A program made the position numbers and the translations under genes. A stretch of 64,000 nucleotides of DNA from Bacillota bacterium (GTDB lineage: Bacteria > Bacillota > UBA4882 > UBA8346), in contig JAEYRX010000024.1 of NCBI GenBank assembly GCA_023435225.1, positions 82,982 to 146,981 on the forward strand. The letters run 5' to 3'. The notes under the pieces are model-generated. The model was not told the DNA's origin. It was given only the letters and a program-made list of their open reading frames with translations, and did no database searches. Below are positions 9,809 to 18,880 of this stretch, piece by piece; within the stretch, counting starts at the first letter, position 1, and every line of letters begins with the position of its first letter.

Positions 9809-9846
9809 ATATATGTTGAAATACAAAAATTCATTTCAACATATAT
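9809..9846 (+). other. Perfect inverted repeat in the 58-bp gap
   Basis: Perfect 14-bp arms at 9809-9822 and 9833-9846 around a 10-nt loop. It would form a stable hairpin in the transcript between the aminotransferase and transketolase genes. There is no uridine tail, so a processing or mRNA-stability element is more likely than a terminator. Confidence 0.6.
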
Positions 9847-9863
9847 AGATTAAGGATAAAAAT

Positions 9864-10670
9864 ATGGATACAAGAGAATTAGCATATATAATTCGGAAAA
9901 ATGCTGTTGAAATGACTCATTCCGCTAAAAGTTCGCATGTTGGCGCTATGTTGTCTATTGCTGATATTATGGCAGTACTATATGGACAAGTGTTAACTAA
10001 ACGGCCTGATTGTCCAAAATGGCCGGAACGGGATCGGTTTATTTTAAGTAAAGGGCATGCAGGCGCAGCTTTATATATAGCTTTAGCTTATACTGGATAT
10101 TTTTCTATTGATGAGTTGAAAACTTATTACTTGAATAGCAGCAGATTATCGGGGCACGTATCCCACCATCTCCCAGGAGTTGAACTTTCTACCGGTTCAC
10201 TGGGTCATGGACTATCGGTGGGAGCCGGCATGGCTTATGCCGCGAAATTGGATACTAGAAAACACCGTATATTTGTATTGGCAGGAGATGGAGAATGTGA
10301 TGAGGGATCAATCTGGGAAGCTGCTATGTTTGCTGCTCATCATCAATTATCAAATTTGGTTTTAATTGTTGATTTTAATAAGATTCAAAGCCTGGCATCG
10401 ACTGAAGAGACATTGAGGTTGGAACCTTTTGCAGATAAGTGGGTTTCTTTTGGTTGGGACATCTCGGAGGTAGATGGGCATAATCATGAAGCCTTAAGTG
10501 AGACATTAAATATAAAAGCCTCGTTACTTAACAAGCCAAAATGTATTATAGCTCATACAGTTAAAGGTAAAGGTATCTCTTTTATGGAAAATTCCGTTTT
10601 ATGGCATTATCGGAGTCCGCAAGGTGAGGAGTATGAAAAGGCGCTAAAAGAGTTGGAGATGTCTAAATGA
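9864..10670 (+). CDS. Transketolase, N-terminal (TPP-binding) subunit
   Basis: Split transketolase alpha part, 268 residues. It carries the SKGHAGAALYIAL segment, SHHLPGVELSTGSLGHGL, and the TPP/metal motif running from GDGECDEGSIWEA (about residues 139-151) to DFNKIQ. It needs the C-terminal partner encoded next, and the two genes overlap (ATGA). Split transketolases in glycan loci probably serve dedicated two-carbon-transfer steps in sugar synthesis, while the housekeeping transketolase lies elsewhere (inference). The start ATG follows AAGGATAAAAAT. Confidence 0.92.
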   Translation: MDTRELAYIIRKNAVEMTHSAKSSHVGAMLSIADIMAVLYGQVLTKRPDCPKWPERDRFILSKGHAGAALYIALAYTGYFSIDELKTYYLNSSRLSGHVSHHLPGVELSTGSLGHGLSVGAGMAYAAKLDTRKHRIFVLAGDGECDEGSIWEAAMFAAHHQLSNLVLIVDFNKIQSLASTEETLRLEPFADKWVSFGWDISEVDGHNHEALSETLNIKASLLNKPKCIIAHTVKGKGISFMENSVLWHYRSPQGEEYEKALKELEMSK

Positions 10671-11635
10671 GAGATGAATTTGTAAAGGTATTAACTGAGT
10701 TGGCCCAAGAAGACCCGAATTTAATTTTAATTACTGGAGATTTAGGGTTTGGCGTTTTAACGGAGTTTTCTAAAATACTACCTAATCAGTTTATTAATGC
10801 CGGTGTGGCTGAGCAGAATATGACCGGTTTAGCAGTTGGGTTGGCTTTAGAGGGGAAGACCGTTTTTACGTATTCAATTGGGAATTTTCCAACTTTACGT
10901 TGTTTGGAACAAATTCGTAATGATGCCTGTTATCATCAGGCTAATATTAAGATTGTAGCTGTCGGAGGAGGCTTTTCTTATGGTTCATTGGGAATAAGTC
11001 ATCATGCCACTGAAGATCTGGCGATCATGAGGGCATTGCCTAATATGACTATTGTTGCTCCCGGGGATGTTGTTGAGGCTGCTGAAGCGACTCGGAAAAT
11101 TTATCAAACTCCCGGTTCTTGTTACTTAAGGTTGGGCCGGGGAGGAGAACCACGAATTCATCAAGAGAAAATTGATTTTCGGATTGGGAAAGCATTAAAT
11201 GTTTTAAAAGGCAAAAAAATAAATGTTATTTCCACTGGAGGTATTTTGAAAAATTGTTTCGGAGCCGTTCAGAAACTGCAAAAAAAAGGTTTGGATATCG
11301 GGCTTTATAGTATGCATACCTTGAAGCCTCTTGATTCTGAAACAATCGTAAGTCTTGCTAAATCATCCGATCTAATTATTACAGTTGAAGAGCATAGTGT
11401 GATAGGCGGCTTGGGAAGTGGGATCGCTGAAATAGTATCACAGATGCCGGGAGATAAAGCAATGCTTAAGATTATCGGTTTACAAGATTGTTTTTCCAGT
11501 AAGGTTGGAGATCAAGATTATTTACGCGAAGCTTATGGAATAGCTACGGATAATATTATAAACTCAATTGAACAAGCAGTAATTAGTTTGAAACAACGGG
11601 GAGCGCTAAGTGAAGTTGCAGCTGGTAGAGGGTAA
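10667..11635 (+). CDS. Transketolase, C-terminal subunit
   Basis: Partner of the preceding gene, 322 residues, containing the pyrimidine-binding domain of TPP enzymes and the C-terminal transketolase domain. ITGDLGFGVLTEF opens the domain; FINAGVAEQNMTGLAVGLAL holds the conserved catalytic glutamate; SYGSLGISHHATEDLAIMRA is typical. The ATG overlaps the upstream TGA by 4 bases, which fits equimolar synthesis of a heteromer. It is related to the C-terminal domain of DXS and to dihydroxyacetone synthase, so the exact donor/acceptor pair is open. Confidence 0.92.
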   Translation: MRDEFVKVLTELAQEDPNLILITGDLGFGVLTEFSKILPNQFINAGVAEQNMTGLAVGLALEGKTVFTYSIGNFPTLRCLEQIRNDACYHQANIKIVAVGGGFSYGSLGISHHATEDLAIMRALPNMTIVAPGDVVEAAEATRKIYQTPGSCYLRLGRGGEPRIHQEKIDFRIGKALNVLKGKKINVISTGGILKNCFGAVQKLQKKGLDIGLYSMHTLKPLDSETIVSLAKSSDLIITVEEHSVIGGLGSGIAEIVSQMPGDKAMLKIIGLQDCFSSKVGDQDYLREAYGIATDNIINSIEQAVISLKQRGALSEVAAGRG

Positions 11636-11848
11636 ATTGGTAATTTTTTGGTATGTTACAAATATAGATTCATTCCTTAATAATGGAACTTTTTTTACTT
11701 TTTTCATAATATTTTAATAGTAATTAATTTATATGAATATGAGTTGAAATATTTATAGCATTATTAATATATTTCATAAGTTGCAGAACAAATTTTGTTT
11801 TCAAAGTTTGTTGTAAATAAATACAGTAACAAAGTTTTGGAGGTTTCC

Positions 11849-12937
11849 ATGAGTAAAAAAGCTCTGATTACCGGCATCACAGGCCAAGATGGCGCTTATC
11901 TGGCCGAATTTTTATTAAATAAAGGTTATGAAGTCCATGGTATTAAAAGGAGAACATCTCTTTTTAATACCGACCGAATTGATCATTTATATCATGACCA
12001 ACATGAACAAAATGTAAAATTTTTTCTGCATTACGGCGATATGACCGACTCTGCCAACCTAATCCGGATTGTCCAGGAAGTACAACCGGATGAGATTTAC
12101 AATTTGGCGGCCCAAAGCCATGTTAAAGTGTCATTTGAAACACCGGAATATACCGCCAATGCAGATGGATTGGGCACCTTACGTTTACTGGAAGCTATTC
12201 GAATACTAGGCCTTACCGAAAAAACCAGGTTTTATCAAGCTTCTACTAGTGAATTATACGGGCTTGTCCAGGAAACTCCGCAAAAGGAGACAACCCCTTT
12301 TTATCCACGCAGTCCTTATGCTGCCGCTAAACTTTATGCCTATTGGATTACGGTGAACTACCGTGAAGCATATAAAATGTTTGCCTGTAACGGAATTTTG
12401 TTTAATCATGAGTCTCCTTTGCGTGGTGAAACTTTTGTCACCCGGAAAATCACCCGGGCGGTTGCCAGGATTAAGTTGGGTTTGCAGCAAAAAATCTATC
12501 TTGGTAACCTTGATTCCAAAAGGGACTGGGGTCATGCTGCCGACTATGTGGAAGCGATGTGGCTGATCTTACAGCAGGAAAAACCGGAAGATTTTGTGAT
12601 TGCTACCGGCGAGACACACCAAGTGCGGGAATTTGTAGAGCTAGCTTTTTTAGAAGCCGGAATAGAGATAAAATGGCAGGGGCAAGGGATTGAAGAGAAA
12701 GGAATCAATCGTCAAACCGGATCTGTGGTAGTTGAGATCGATCCTCGCTATTTCCGCCCGACCGAGGTTGATTTATTATTAGGGGACCCGACTAAAGCCA
12801 AACAAAAATTAGGTTGGAGTCCACAAGTGTCTTTTCCGAAATTAGTTAGGGCAATGGTAACAGAGGATATCTCAGAAGCGGAACGTGATCTACTTTGTCA
12901 GAATAGTGGGTTTAAGGTAAAAGAATACCATGAGTGA
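11849..12937 (+). CDS. gmd: GDP-mannose 4,6-dehydratase
   Basis: Converts GDP-D-mannose to GDP-4-keto-6-deoxy-D-mannose, the first step to GDP-L-fucose and related sugars. The SDR Rossmann motif is ALITGITGQDGAYLAEFLL (residues 5-23), followed by HGIKRRTSLFNTDRI, YNLAAQSHVKVSFE, the catalytic YxxxK in SPYAAAKLYAYW, and FNHESPLRGETFVTRKI, all diagnostic of Gmd. ATG 11849 has TGGAGG at 11839-11844; an in-frame upstream ATG (11795) would add 18 AT-rich residues absent from the family. 362 residues is the normal length. Its product is the substrate of the Fcl encoded about 220 bp downstream. Confidence 0.96.
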   Translation: MSKKALITGITGQDGAYLAEFLLNKGYEVHGIKRRTSLFNTDRIDHLYHDQHEQNVKFFLHYGDMTDSANLIRIVQEVQPDEIYNLAAQSHVKVSFETPEYTANADGLGTLRLLEAIRILGLTEKTRFYQASTSELYGLVQETPQKETTPFYPRSPYAAAKLYAYWITVNYREAYKMFACNGILFNHESPLRGETFVTRKITRAVARIKLGLQQKIYLGNLDSKRDWGHAADYVEAMWLILQQEKPEDFVIATGETHQVREFVELAFLEAGIEIKWQGQGIEEKGINRQTGSVVVEIDPRYFRPTEVDLLLGDPTKAKQKLGWSPQVSFPKLVRAMVTEDISEAERDLLCQNSGFKVKEYHE

Positions 12938-13161
12938 TTAATTGACAAATCACAATTAAAAATACAAATTCATGTGAATTACACTTCGTTCTTCATACTT
13001 TGAAAGAACCCCCCATCATTTCCAGTCACTTTTTAAGACCTGCAAAGACATACTAGTATCCTTTAAGGGATAGGGTTTGGTTTAAACCTGGAAGTATAGA
13101 TTTTAATTTGGATAATAGATAAATTATAAAACATTCAATGTTTAACTGGAAGGGTAAACAA

Positions 13162-14091
13162 ATGGATAAAAATTCAAAGATTTACGTAGCCGGGCATAGT
13201 GGATTGGTAGGGTCGGCGATAATACGGAAACTTAAGGAAAACGGTTTTAATAATCTGGTTTTTCGCTCCAGTAAAGAGTTGGATTTACGTAACCATGACG
13301 GTGTGAAAAAGTTTCTTGAGACGGAAAAACCAGAATATCTATTTTTGGCTGCAGCCAAAGTGGGGGGTATTATAGCCAATAGTACCAGACCGGCGGAGTT
13401 TATCTACGACAATTTATTAATTGAGGCTAATATTATCAATGCTGCTTATAAAACCGGAGTTAAAAAGCTGCTCTTTTTAGGGAGTTCCTGTATTTATCCG
13501 AGACTGGCCCCGCAACCGGTTAAAGAAGAGTATTTACTTACTGGTGAGTTGGAACCTACTAACCGCGCTTACGCTATTGCAAAAATTGCCGGTCTTGAGC
13601 TTTGCCGTTCATATAATCAACAATATGATACTAACTACATTGTAGCTATGCCCAGCAATCTTTATGGACCTCATGATAACTTTGATTTACAATCATCACA
13701 TGTCCTACCGGCTCTGATCCGAAAATTTCATGAAGCTAAAATAAATGGCAAGCCAAATGTGGTAGTTTTGGGAACCGGAGCGGCTGTTCGGGAGTTTTTA
13801 TATATAGATGATCTGGCAGAGGCTTGCTTATTTTTAATGTTGAGTTATAATAAGAGTCAGATTATTAATATAGGAACCGGCGAAGGGATTTCCATTAAAG
13901 ATTTAGCATTACTGATCAAGGAGATTGTCGGCTTTACCGGAGATCTCGAATTTGATACTACGAAACCGGATGGTACGCCAATCAAAGTCAATGATGTTTC
14001 TAAAATCAAATCCCTGGGTTGGCAGCCGACAGTTTCGTTGCAGGAAGGGATTGAGAAGACTTACGATTGGTATAGAAAAACATATAATTAG
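13162..14091 (+). CDS. fcl: GDP-L-fucose synthase
   Basis: Epimerises and reduces the Gmd product to GDP-L-fucose using NADPH. Diagnostic blocks: YVAGHSGLVGSAIIRKL at the N-terminus, FLAAAKVGGI, FLGSSCIYPR, and the catalytic tyrosine/lysine in NRAYAIAKIAGLE. 309 residues is normal. ATG 13162 is preferred because GGAAGGG at 13148-13154 serves it; an ATG at 13138 lies upstream in the same frame but gives a non-conserved extension. The pairing with Gmd makes GDP-L-fucose a likely building block of the glycan. Confidence 0.95.
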   Translation: MDKNSKIYVAGHSGLVGSAIIRKLKENGFNNLVFRSSKELDLRNHDGVKKFLETEKPEYLFLAAAKVGGIIANSTRPAEFIYDNLLIEANIINAAYKTGVKKLLFLGSSCIYPRLAPQPVKEEYLLTGELEPTNRAYAIAKIAGLELCRSYNQQYDTNYIVAMPSNLYGPHDNFDLQSSHVLPALIRKFHEAKINGKPNVVVLGTGAAVREFLYIDDLAEACLFLMLSYNKSQIINIGTGEGISIKDLALLIKEIVGFTGDLEFDTTKPDGTPIKVNDVSKIKSLGWQPTVSLQEGIEKTYDWYRKTYN

Positions 14092-14092
14092 A

Positions 14093-14375
14093 CAGGAATA
14101 ACACGGATTGACGCGGATTGGAATATTCAAGCTTCGCATATAATAAAGTTTAATTTGTTTAATATCTTTTATCCGTGTAAATCCAATAAATCCAAGAAAT
14201 CCGTGTCCAAGTTCTTTGTTTAAGTTTTTTATTGGCCTATTTTTATTAGACACGGATTAACACAGATTTACACGGATTAGGATAAATTCTTTGATTTTTA
14301 TTTATTAAAAGCCTTATCCGTTTGAATCCTTTTTTAAATCCGTGAAATCCGTGTCATAGTTCTTTTATTTAGACT
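14093..14375. repeat. ACACGGATT-type inverted repeat cluster (copy A)
   Basis: The gene-less stretch 14092-14397 is mostly pseudo-tandem copies of ACACGGATTNACACGGATT in both orientations, with the reverse complement AATCCGTGT recurring near 14171-14210 and 14320-14355. It can fold into long hairpins. The same family recurs at 18673, 20402 and 42918, and briefly near 14938. Confidence 0.8.
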
Positions 14376-14397
14376 AATTTTTATTAAAGGAGCAGTA

Positions 14398-14853
14398 ATG
14401 TTCAAAAAAATCTTCGTAACTCAAACCGATAATTTTCTGATCCAGTTGTTCCGGTCGACTTTTGTTGGCGGGATTGCTACTATTGCAGATATCGCTTTGC
14501 TATATCTACTTACGGAGTACTTTCATATTTATTATCTGGTCTCGGCTATTGCCTCTTTTACCTTGGGAGTAACCGTTAATTATTTTTTGAGTATTAGTTG
14601 GGTTTTTACCAACCGGGGTTTTAAGAATAAATGGGCGGAATTTGGGGCTTTTACCATTATCGGTATTACCGGTCTCGGGCTAAATATCTTTTTTATCTGG
14701 GTTTTTACGGAATATGCTCATATCCATTATCTTATCTCTAAAGTAATTGCCACCATTTTAGTATTTGCCTGGAACTTTTTATCCAGAAAATATTTTATCT
14801 TTCAATCCCCAGTCGAAGAGCCGCAGGAGTTGGGAGATAGGCAAGAGGCGTGA
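14398..14853 (+). CDS. GtrA family membrane protein
   Basis: Small four-helix membrane protein of 151 residues: hydrophobic stretches at about residues 19-41, 45-66, 82-102 and 107-127. The block RSTFVGGIATIADIALLYLL and the ending FAWNFLSRKYFIF are typical of GtrA. GtrA-like proteins are thought to flip polyprenyl-phosphate-linked sugars across the membrane. In this locus it may help export a decorating sugar for periplasmic or surface transfer. GGAGCAGTA precedes the ATG. It stands alone between repeat clusters. Confidence 0.88.
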   Translation: MFKKIFVTQTDNFLIQLFRSTFVGGIATIADIALLYLLTEYFHIYYLVSAIASFTLGVTVNYFLSISWVFTNRGFKNKWAEFGAFTIIGITGLGLNIFFIWVFTEYAHIHYLISKVIATILVFAWNFLSRKYFIFQSPVEEPQELGDRQEA

Positions 14854-15013
14854 AATAAATAGGTAACAGGGAATAGGGAACAGGCAACAGGAGAAAGCTC
14901 ATAGAATTTAAAGGTTTTCAATTAATAATCCGGTTAATCCGTGTAAATCCTGTCAAAATTAAGGTTTTAGACTGGATTTACTACTTATTATCCCAAAAAT
15001 ATAGGAGAATTCA

Positions 15014-16093
15014 ATGGAGATAGTTGCGGTTATTTTGGCAGGAGGGGGCGGGACTCGGTTTTGGCCGTTGTCACGGCAGAACACCCCCAAACAATTACTC
15101 AATCTTAGCGGGAAAGATATTATGCTTAATGATACCATCCAGAGATATGAGGGTGTTATCCCGCTGGAAAACACGCTTATTGTTACCAACGAGTCACAAG
15201 CCGAACTTTTAAACGATATCTTGCTTGATCAGGTCCCCCGGGAAAATATCCTAAAAGAACCTATGGCCAAAAATACAGCCGCCTGTATATTGTATGCAGC
15301 TTTAGCCATTCAAAAAAAATATGGTGACACTTTGATGGTAGTTTTGCCATCCGATCATTATATTACCGATGAAGATGGGTACCGGAACATTCTCACTCAA
15401 GTCTGCCGGATCGCCGGAGAAACCGATAAGTTGCTTACCATTGGGATTAAACCTTCTTTTCCGGCTACCGGATATGGTTATATCAGGTTTAATAAAGAAC
15501 CCAAAGTTAATATGCCGGAGGGGGTCTTTGAAGTAAGTGAGTTTGTCGAAAAACCGGCTTTTGAGAGAGCTAAACAATATGTTGCTTCAGGAGATTACCT
15601 CTGGAACAGCGGTACATTTATTTGGAAAACCTCGGTATTGCTTAATAATTATCAGCGGTATTTACCCCGGTTATATAAAAGCATGATTGAAATTGTTGAT
15701 CATTTAGGAACCGCCGAGGAATCGGAGGTTATTGCAAAGATTTACGCTGATTTACAAAGCATTTCTATCGATTACGGTATTTTGGAACGTAGTGATGAAG
15801 TGTTAGTGGTTCCCGGCGATTTTGGCTGGAATGATGTAGGTAGCTGGGATGCGTTAGGGGCCATTTTCCCAACTGATGAAAACGGTAATATTGTGAAAGC
15901 TAAACACTTAGGTGTTAACACCAAGAATTCAATTATCTACGGTTCCGAACAGTTAATAGCGACAATCGGCGTTGAAAACCTGATTATTGCCGCCACCAAT
16001 GACTCCATTTTAATCTGCCCTAAGGATAAAGCCCAAAATGTTAAGGAAGTGGTGGAGTTGTTAAAGGAAAAAGGGATGAGGGAATATGTTTAA
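15014..16093 (+). CDS. manC: Mannose-1-phosphate guanylyltransferase (copy 1)
   Basis: Makes GDP-mannose from mannose-1-phosphate and GTP, feeding Gmd and Fcl. The pyrophosphorylase signature ILAGGGGTRFWPLSRQNTPK spans about residues 7-26; VLPSDHYI, EFVEKP and YLWNSGTFIW follow. At 359 residues it has only the nucleotidyltransferase domain plus a short tail, without the cupin isomerase domain of bifunctional enzymes. GGAGAATTCA precedes the ATG. A second, clearly paralogous copy lies 1.5 kb downstream with an ATP sulfurylase between them. Confidence 0.94.
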   Translation: MEIVAVILAGGGGTRFWPLSRQNTPKQLLNLSGKDIMLNDTIQRYEGVIPLENTLIVTNESQAELLNDILLDQVPRENILKEPMAKNTAACILYAALAIQKKYGDTLMVVLPSDHYITDEDGYRNILTQVCRIAGETDKLLTIGIKPSFPATGYGYIRFNKEPKVNMPEGVFEVSEFVEKPAFERAKQYVASGDYLWNSGTFIWKTSVLLNNYQRYLPRLYKSMIEIVDHLGTAEESEVIAKIYADLQSISIDYGILERSDEVLVVPGDFGWNDVGSWDALGAIFPTDENGNIVKAKHLGVNTKNSIIYGSEQLIATIGVENLIIAATNDSILICPKDKAQNVKEVVELLKEKGMREYV

Positions 16094-16173
16094 AGAAATT
16101 GAGAATTGAAAATTGAGAATTGACAATTCAATTAAAACCTAACGAATAACATATATATTCAACTCCTTTCCGT

Positions 16174-16278
16174 GAATTAAGTTCAATTTATTTCTATCAC
16201 GTCCGGTTTTAGGGACGAAGGTTTTTAGATATTTTTTTAAGGAACTTAATTCAACTTATGTCATAAGATATCTTATGA
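16174..16278 (+). promoter_or_regulatory. Structured leader / operator region before sat
   Basis: GAATTAAGTTC at 16174-16184 is perfectly complementary to GAACTTAATTC at 16242-16252. Between them lies a small CGTCC/GGACG hairpin (about 16199-16217). An 18-bp perfect palindrome TCATAAGATATCTTATGA follows at 16261-16278, ending 22 bp before the start codon. This could be a cis-acting RNA, a repressor site or both. I do not recognise a known riboswitch class. Confidence 0.45.
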
Positions 16279-16300
16279 TTGCAGGAAAGGGGTTTTTATT

Positions 16301-17464
16301 TTGATTGAACCTCATGGTGGCGTATTGGTTTCGGCTTACTTAAGTGATGAAGAAATAAAGGTAATCGGGGAGTCCAAAGATCTGAAAGAGCTTATACTGG
16401 ATCAGGTTGAGCAATCAGATTTAGAGTTGATGGCTAATGGAGCCTTTAGCCCGCTATCCGGTTTTATGGGAGAACAGGATTACCAAGCTGTTTTAACTGG
16501 AGACCGTTTAGCCTCTGGACTGGTCTGGACCATTCCCATTGTTTTGAGTATTAATCAAGCAAAAGCCGGAGATTTTCAGCTGGGGGATAGTATTGCGTTG
16601 TTTTCAACAGAGCGGAAATTTTTAGGCGTTTTATATCTGGAAGAAAAATTTCAACGGTATCGGGAAAGAGAAGCGCTTTCGGTGTTCGGTACAACTGATC
16701 AGAACCATCCCGGAGTCGCGTATTTATATAGTAAAGGTGAGGTTTTATTGGGTGGCAAGGTAAAGGCAGTTCATCATGATACTGCTGATTATTACCCCGA
16801 ATATTACCTTTCCCCGCAGGAAACCCGGGAAGAATTCGTTAAAAAGGGGTGGAGGACAATTGTCGCCTTCCAAACCAGGAATCCAATTCACCGGGCCCAC
16901 GAGTATCTTCAAAAGGTAGCCCTGGAGATGGTGGATGGGTTATTAATTCATCCATTAGTCGGGCACACCAAATCCGATGATATTCCCGCCGCTGTCCGAA
17001 TAAAATGCTACGAAACTCTTATTAAAGAGTACTATCCCAAAAATCGTGTAATGTTAAGCTTTTTCCCGGCAGCCATGAGATATGCCGGCCCTAAGGAGGC
17101 TGTTTTTCATGGGATTGTCCGGAAAAATTACGGTTGCACCCATTTTATCGTCGGTAGAGATCATGCGGGTGTCGGGAATTATTACGGCAGTTATGCCGCC
17201 CAGAACATTTTTGACCGGTTTACCCAGGAGGAAATCGGGATCAATATATTTAAATTTGAAAATACCTTTTACTGTAAAAAATGTGGAAATATGGCCTCGG
17301 AAAAAACCTGCCCCCACCAGGGAGAGCAACGAGTGTTTTTAAGCGGCACCAAAGTCCGGGAGATGCTAAATGCCGGGTTTTCTTTACCACCGGAGTTCAC
17401 TAGGGAAGAAGTGTCTAATATTTTAAGCAAACATTATAAAGAACAATTGAGAATTGTGAATTGA
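16301..17464 (+). CDS. sat: Sulfate adenylyltransferase (ATP sulfurylase)
   Basis: Activates sulfate to adenosine 5'-phosphosulfate (APS) with ATP. The PUA-like N-terminal domain (GAFSPLSGFMG, about residues 47-57) precedes the catalytic domain with QTRNPIHRAHEYLQ (HxxH nucleotide-binding motif), HPLVGHTKSDDIP and FIVGRDHAGVGNYYG. C-terminal CKKCGNMASEKTCPH shows the zinc-binding cysteines of the monomeric/dimeric bacterial form. Length of 387 residues fits. Start TTG has AAAGGGG 8 bp upstream. No APS kinase, APS reductase or sulfotransferase is in the window, so assimilation versus sulfation of the glycan cannot be decided. Confidence 0.94.
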   Translation: MIEPHGGVLVSAYLSDEEIKVIGESKDLKELILDQVEQSDLELMANGAFSPLSGFMGEQDYQAVLTGDRLASGLVWTIPIVLSINQAKAGDFQLGDSIALFSTERKFLGVLYLEEKFQRYREREALSVFGTTDQNHPGVAYLYSKGEVLLGGKVKAVHHDTADYYPEYYLSPQETREEFVKKGWRTIVAFQTRNPIHRAHEYLQKVALEMVDGLLIHPLVGHTKSDDIPAAVRIKCYETLIKEYYPKNRVMLSFFPAAMRYAGPKEAVFHGIVRKNYGCTHFIVGRDHAGVGNYYGSYAAQNIFDRFTQEEIGINIFKFENTFYCKKCGNMASEKTCPHQGEQRVFLSGTKVREMLNAGFSLPPEFTREEVSNILSKHYKEQLRIVN

Positions 17465-17589
17465 CAATTGACATTAATAAAATTTTTGGGTTTAGAATTG
17501 TAGATTTTAAATTTTAGCTTTATATAAATGAACTATTATACCAGTAACAAATGAACTAATGAATTAATAACTAATAACAAGGAGTCTTA

Positions 17590-18672
17590 ATGAAGCCGAT
17601 AATAGTAATAATGGCCGGGGGGCGGGGGGAACGGTTTTGGCCACGGAGCCGACGGAACTTCCCTAAACAATTATTAAACATCTTGGGAGATAAGTCGCTG
17701 CTTCAGGAAGCAGTGGCTCGGATTGAAGAATTAACCGACTATCAAAGGATTTTTATCGTTGCTAACCAGGATTATCGGGCAGAACTCCAAAGACAACTTC
17801 CTTTTATCCCTCCGCAGAATATTCTAACAGAGCCTTTAGGAAGGAATACCGCCCCTTGTGTAGGGTTAGCGGCAATATATATTTCGAAACTATTTCCGGA
17901 TGAAGATCCAGGAATAGTTTTTTTACCTAGTGACTCGATGGTTTTTAATCTAGCGGAACTCCGGCGGGTATTGAAAGCCGGTGTTAGCTTATGCTATAAA
18001 AATAATACCGGTATTATTTTTGGCATACGCCCTTCCCGGGCTGAAACCGGTTTTGGCTATATTAAACTGGGAAAAGAACTCGGAGAGGTTGATGGGGTCT
18101 CATATTATGAAGTAGATGCATTTAAAGAAAAACCGGATCGGAAAACGGCTGAAGAGTACCTAGAAAGTAAAGGTTTTTTATGGAACGGGGGCGTTTTTAT
18201 TTGGAAGCGCAGTGTTTTAGAAGGTGAATTAGAACAACACCAACCGATGCTTTGGAATGAGTTAAAATCTTTAGCGAAGTATGTCGGCGCTTCTGAAGAG
18301 AGCCAAAGATTACAGGAGATATATGCAAATCTGGAATCTATCTCGGTTGATTACGGAATATTGGAGAGATCTTCAAACCTGGTAGTAATTCCGACGGAAT
18401 ATGGTTGGGAAGACCTGGGGAGCTGGCTGGCGCTGGAGAGGTTTCTCCCCTCCGACCAGTTTGGCAATGTTCTCCGCGGAAATCATATTGGGGTGGATAC
18501 TCAAAATTGTATCATCGATAGTCCGGAGAAAACCGTTACTACTCTCGGAGTCTCCGATTTAATAATTGTGGAAGCATCGGATGTATTAATGGTTTGCTCA
18601 AAAGAGCAAGCGCCGGAGCTTAAACGGTTGCTGCAAAAGATTAGAGAAGCTGGGAAGGAAGAATTGCTGTAA
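17590..18672 (+). CDS. manC: Mannose-1-phosphate guanylyltransferase (copy 2)
   Basis: Second GDP-mannose pyrophosphorylase, 360 residues, with IMAGGRGERFWPRSRRNFPK at the N-terminus, FLPSDSMV, FKEKPDR and FLWNGGVFIWKR. It shares the overall layout of the copy at 15014 but differs at many positions, so it is an old paralogue rather than a fresh duplication. It too lacks the phosphomannose-isomerase domain. AAGGAG precedes the ATG. One copy might act on another hexose-1-phosphate; the sequence does not settle this. Confidence 0.93.
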   Translation: MKPIIVIMAGGRGERFWPRSRRNFPKQLLNILGDKSLLQEAVARIEELTDYQRIFIVANQDYRAELQRQLPFIPPQNILTEPLGRNTAPCVGLAAIYISKLFPDEDPGIVFLPSDSMVFNLAELRRVLKAGVSLCYKNNTGIIFGIRPSRAETGFGYIKLGKELGEVDGVSYYEVDAFKEKPDRKTAEEYLESKGFLWNGGVFIWKRSVLEGELEQHQPMLWNELKSLAKYVGASEESQRLQEIYANLESISVDYGILERSSNLVVIPTEYGWEDLGSWLALERFLPSDQFGNVLRGNHIGVDTQNCIIDSPEKTVTTLGVSDLIIVEASDVLMVCSKEQAPELKRLLQKIREAGKEELL

Positions 18673-18865
18673 TTTTAAAAACTTTATTAGACACAGATTA
18701 ACACGGATTTACACGGATTAGGATAAATTTTTAGATTTTTAGTTTAATAAAGTTCTATCTGTGTAAATCCGATAAATCCAAGAAATCCGTGTCCAAGTTC
18801 TTTGTTGATTATTTTTGGGGCCTATTTATATTAGACACGGATTAACACAGATTCATAGTTCTTTG
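18673..18865. repeat. ACACGGATT-type inverted repeat cluster (copy C)
   Basis: Three to four copies of ACACGGATT-like units, then the reverse-complement units near 18760-18800, then forward units again near 18834-18850. It lies directly after manC copy 2 and could act as a transcript-end hairpin. Confidence 0.75.
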
Positions 18866-18880
18866 TTCGATTGTTTTCTA

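Noticed and set aside
12938..13161. A gene or RNA in the gmd-fcl gap
   Set aside because: No open frame with a ribosome site and no clear structure; it appears to be plain AT-rich spacer.
14093..14375. ACACGGATT clusters as a CRISPR array
   Set aside because: Units are about 10 bp, degenerate, in both orientations, and there are no unique spacers of regular length or cas genes.
16301..17464. Dissimilatory sulfate reduction locus
   Set aside because: No AprAB, Qmo or Dsr genes are present in the window; the neighbours are glycan genes.
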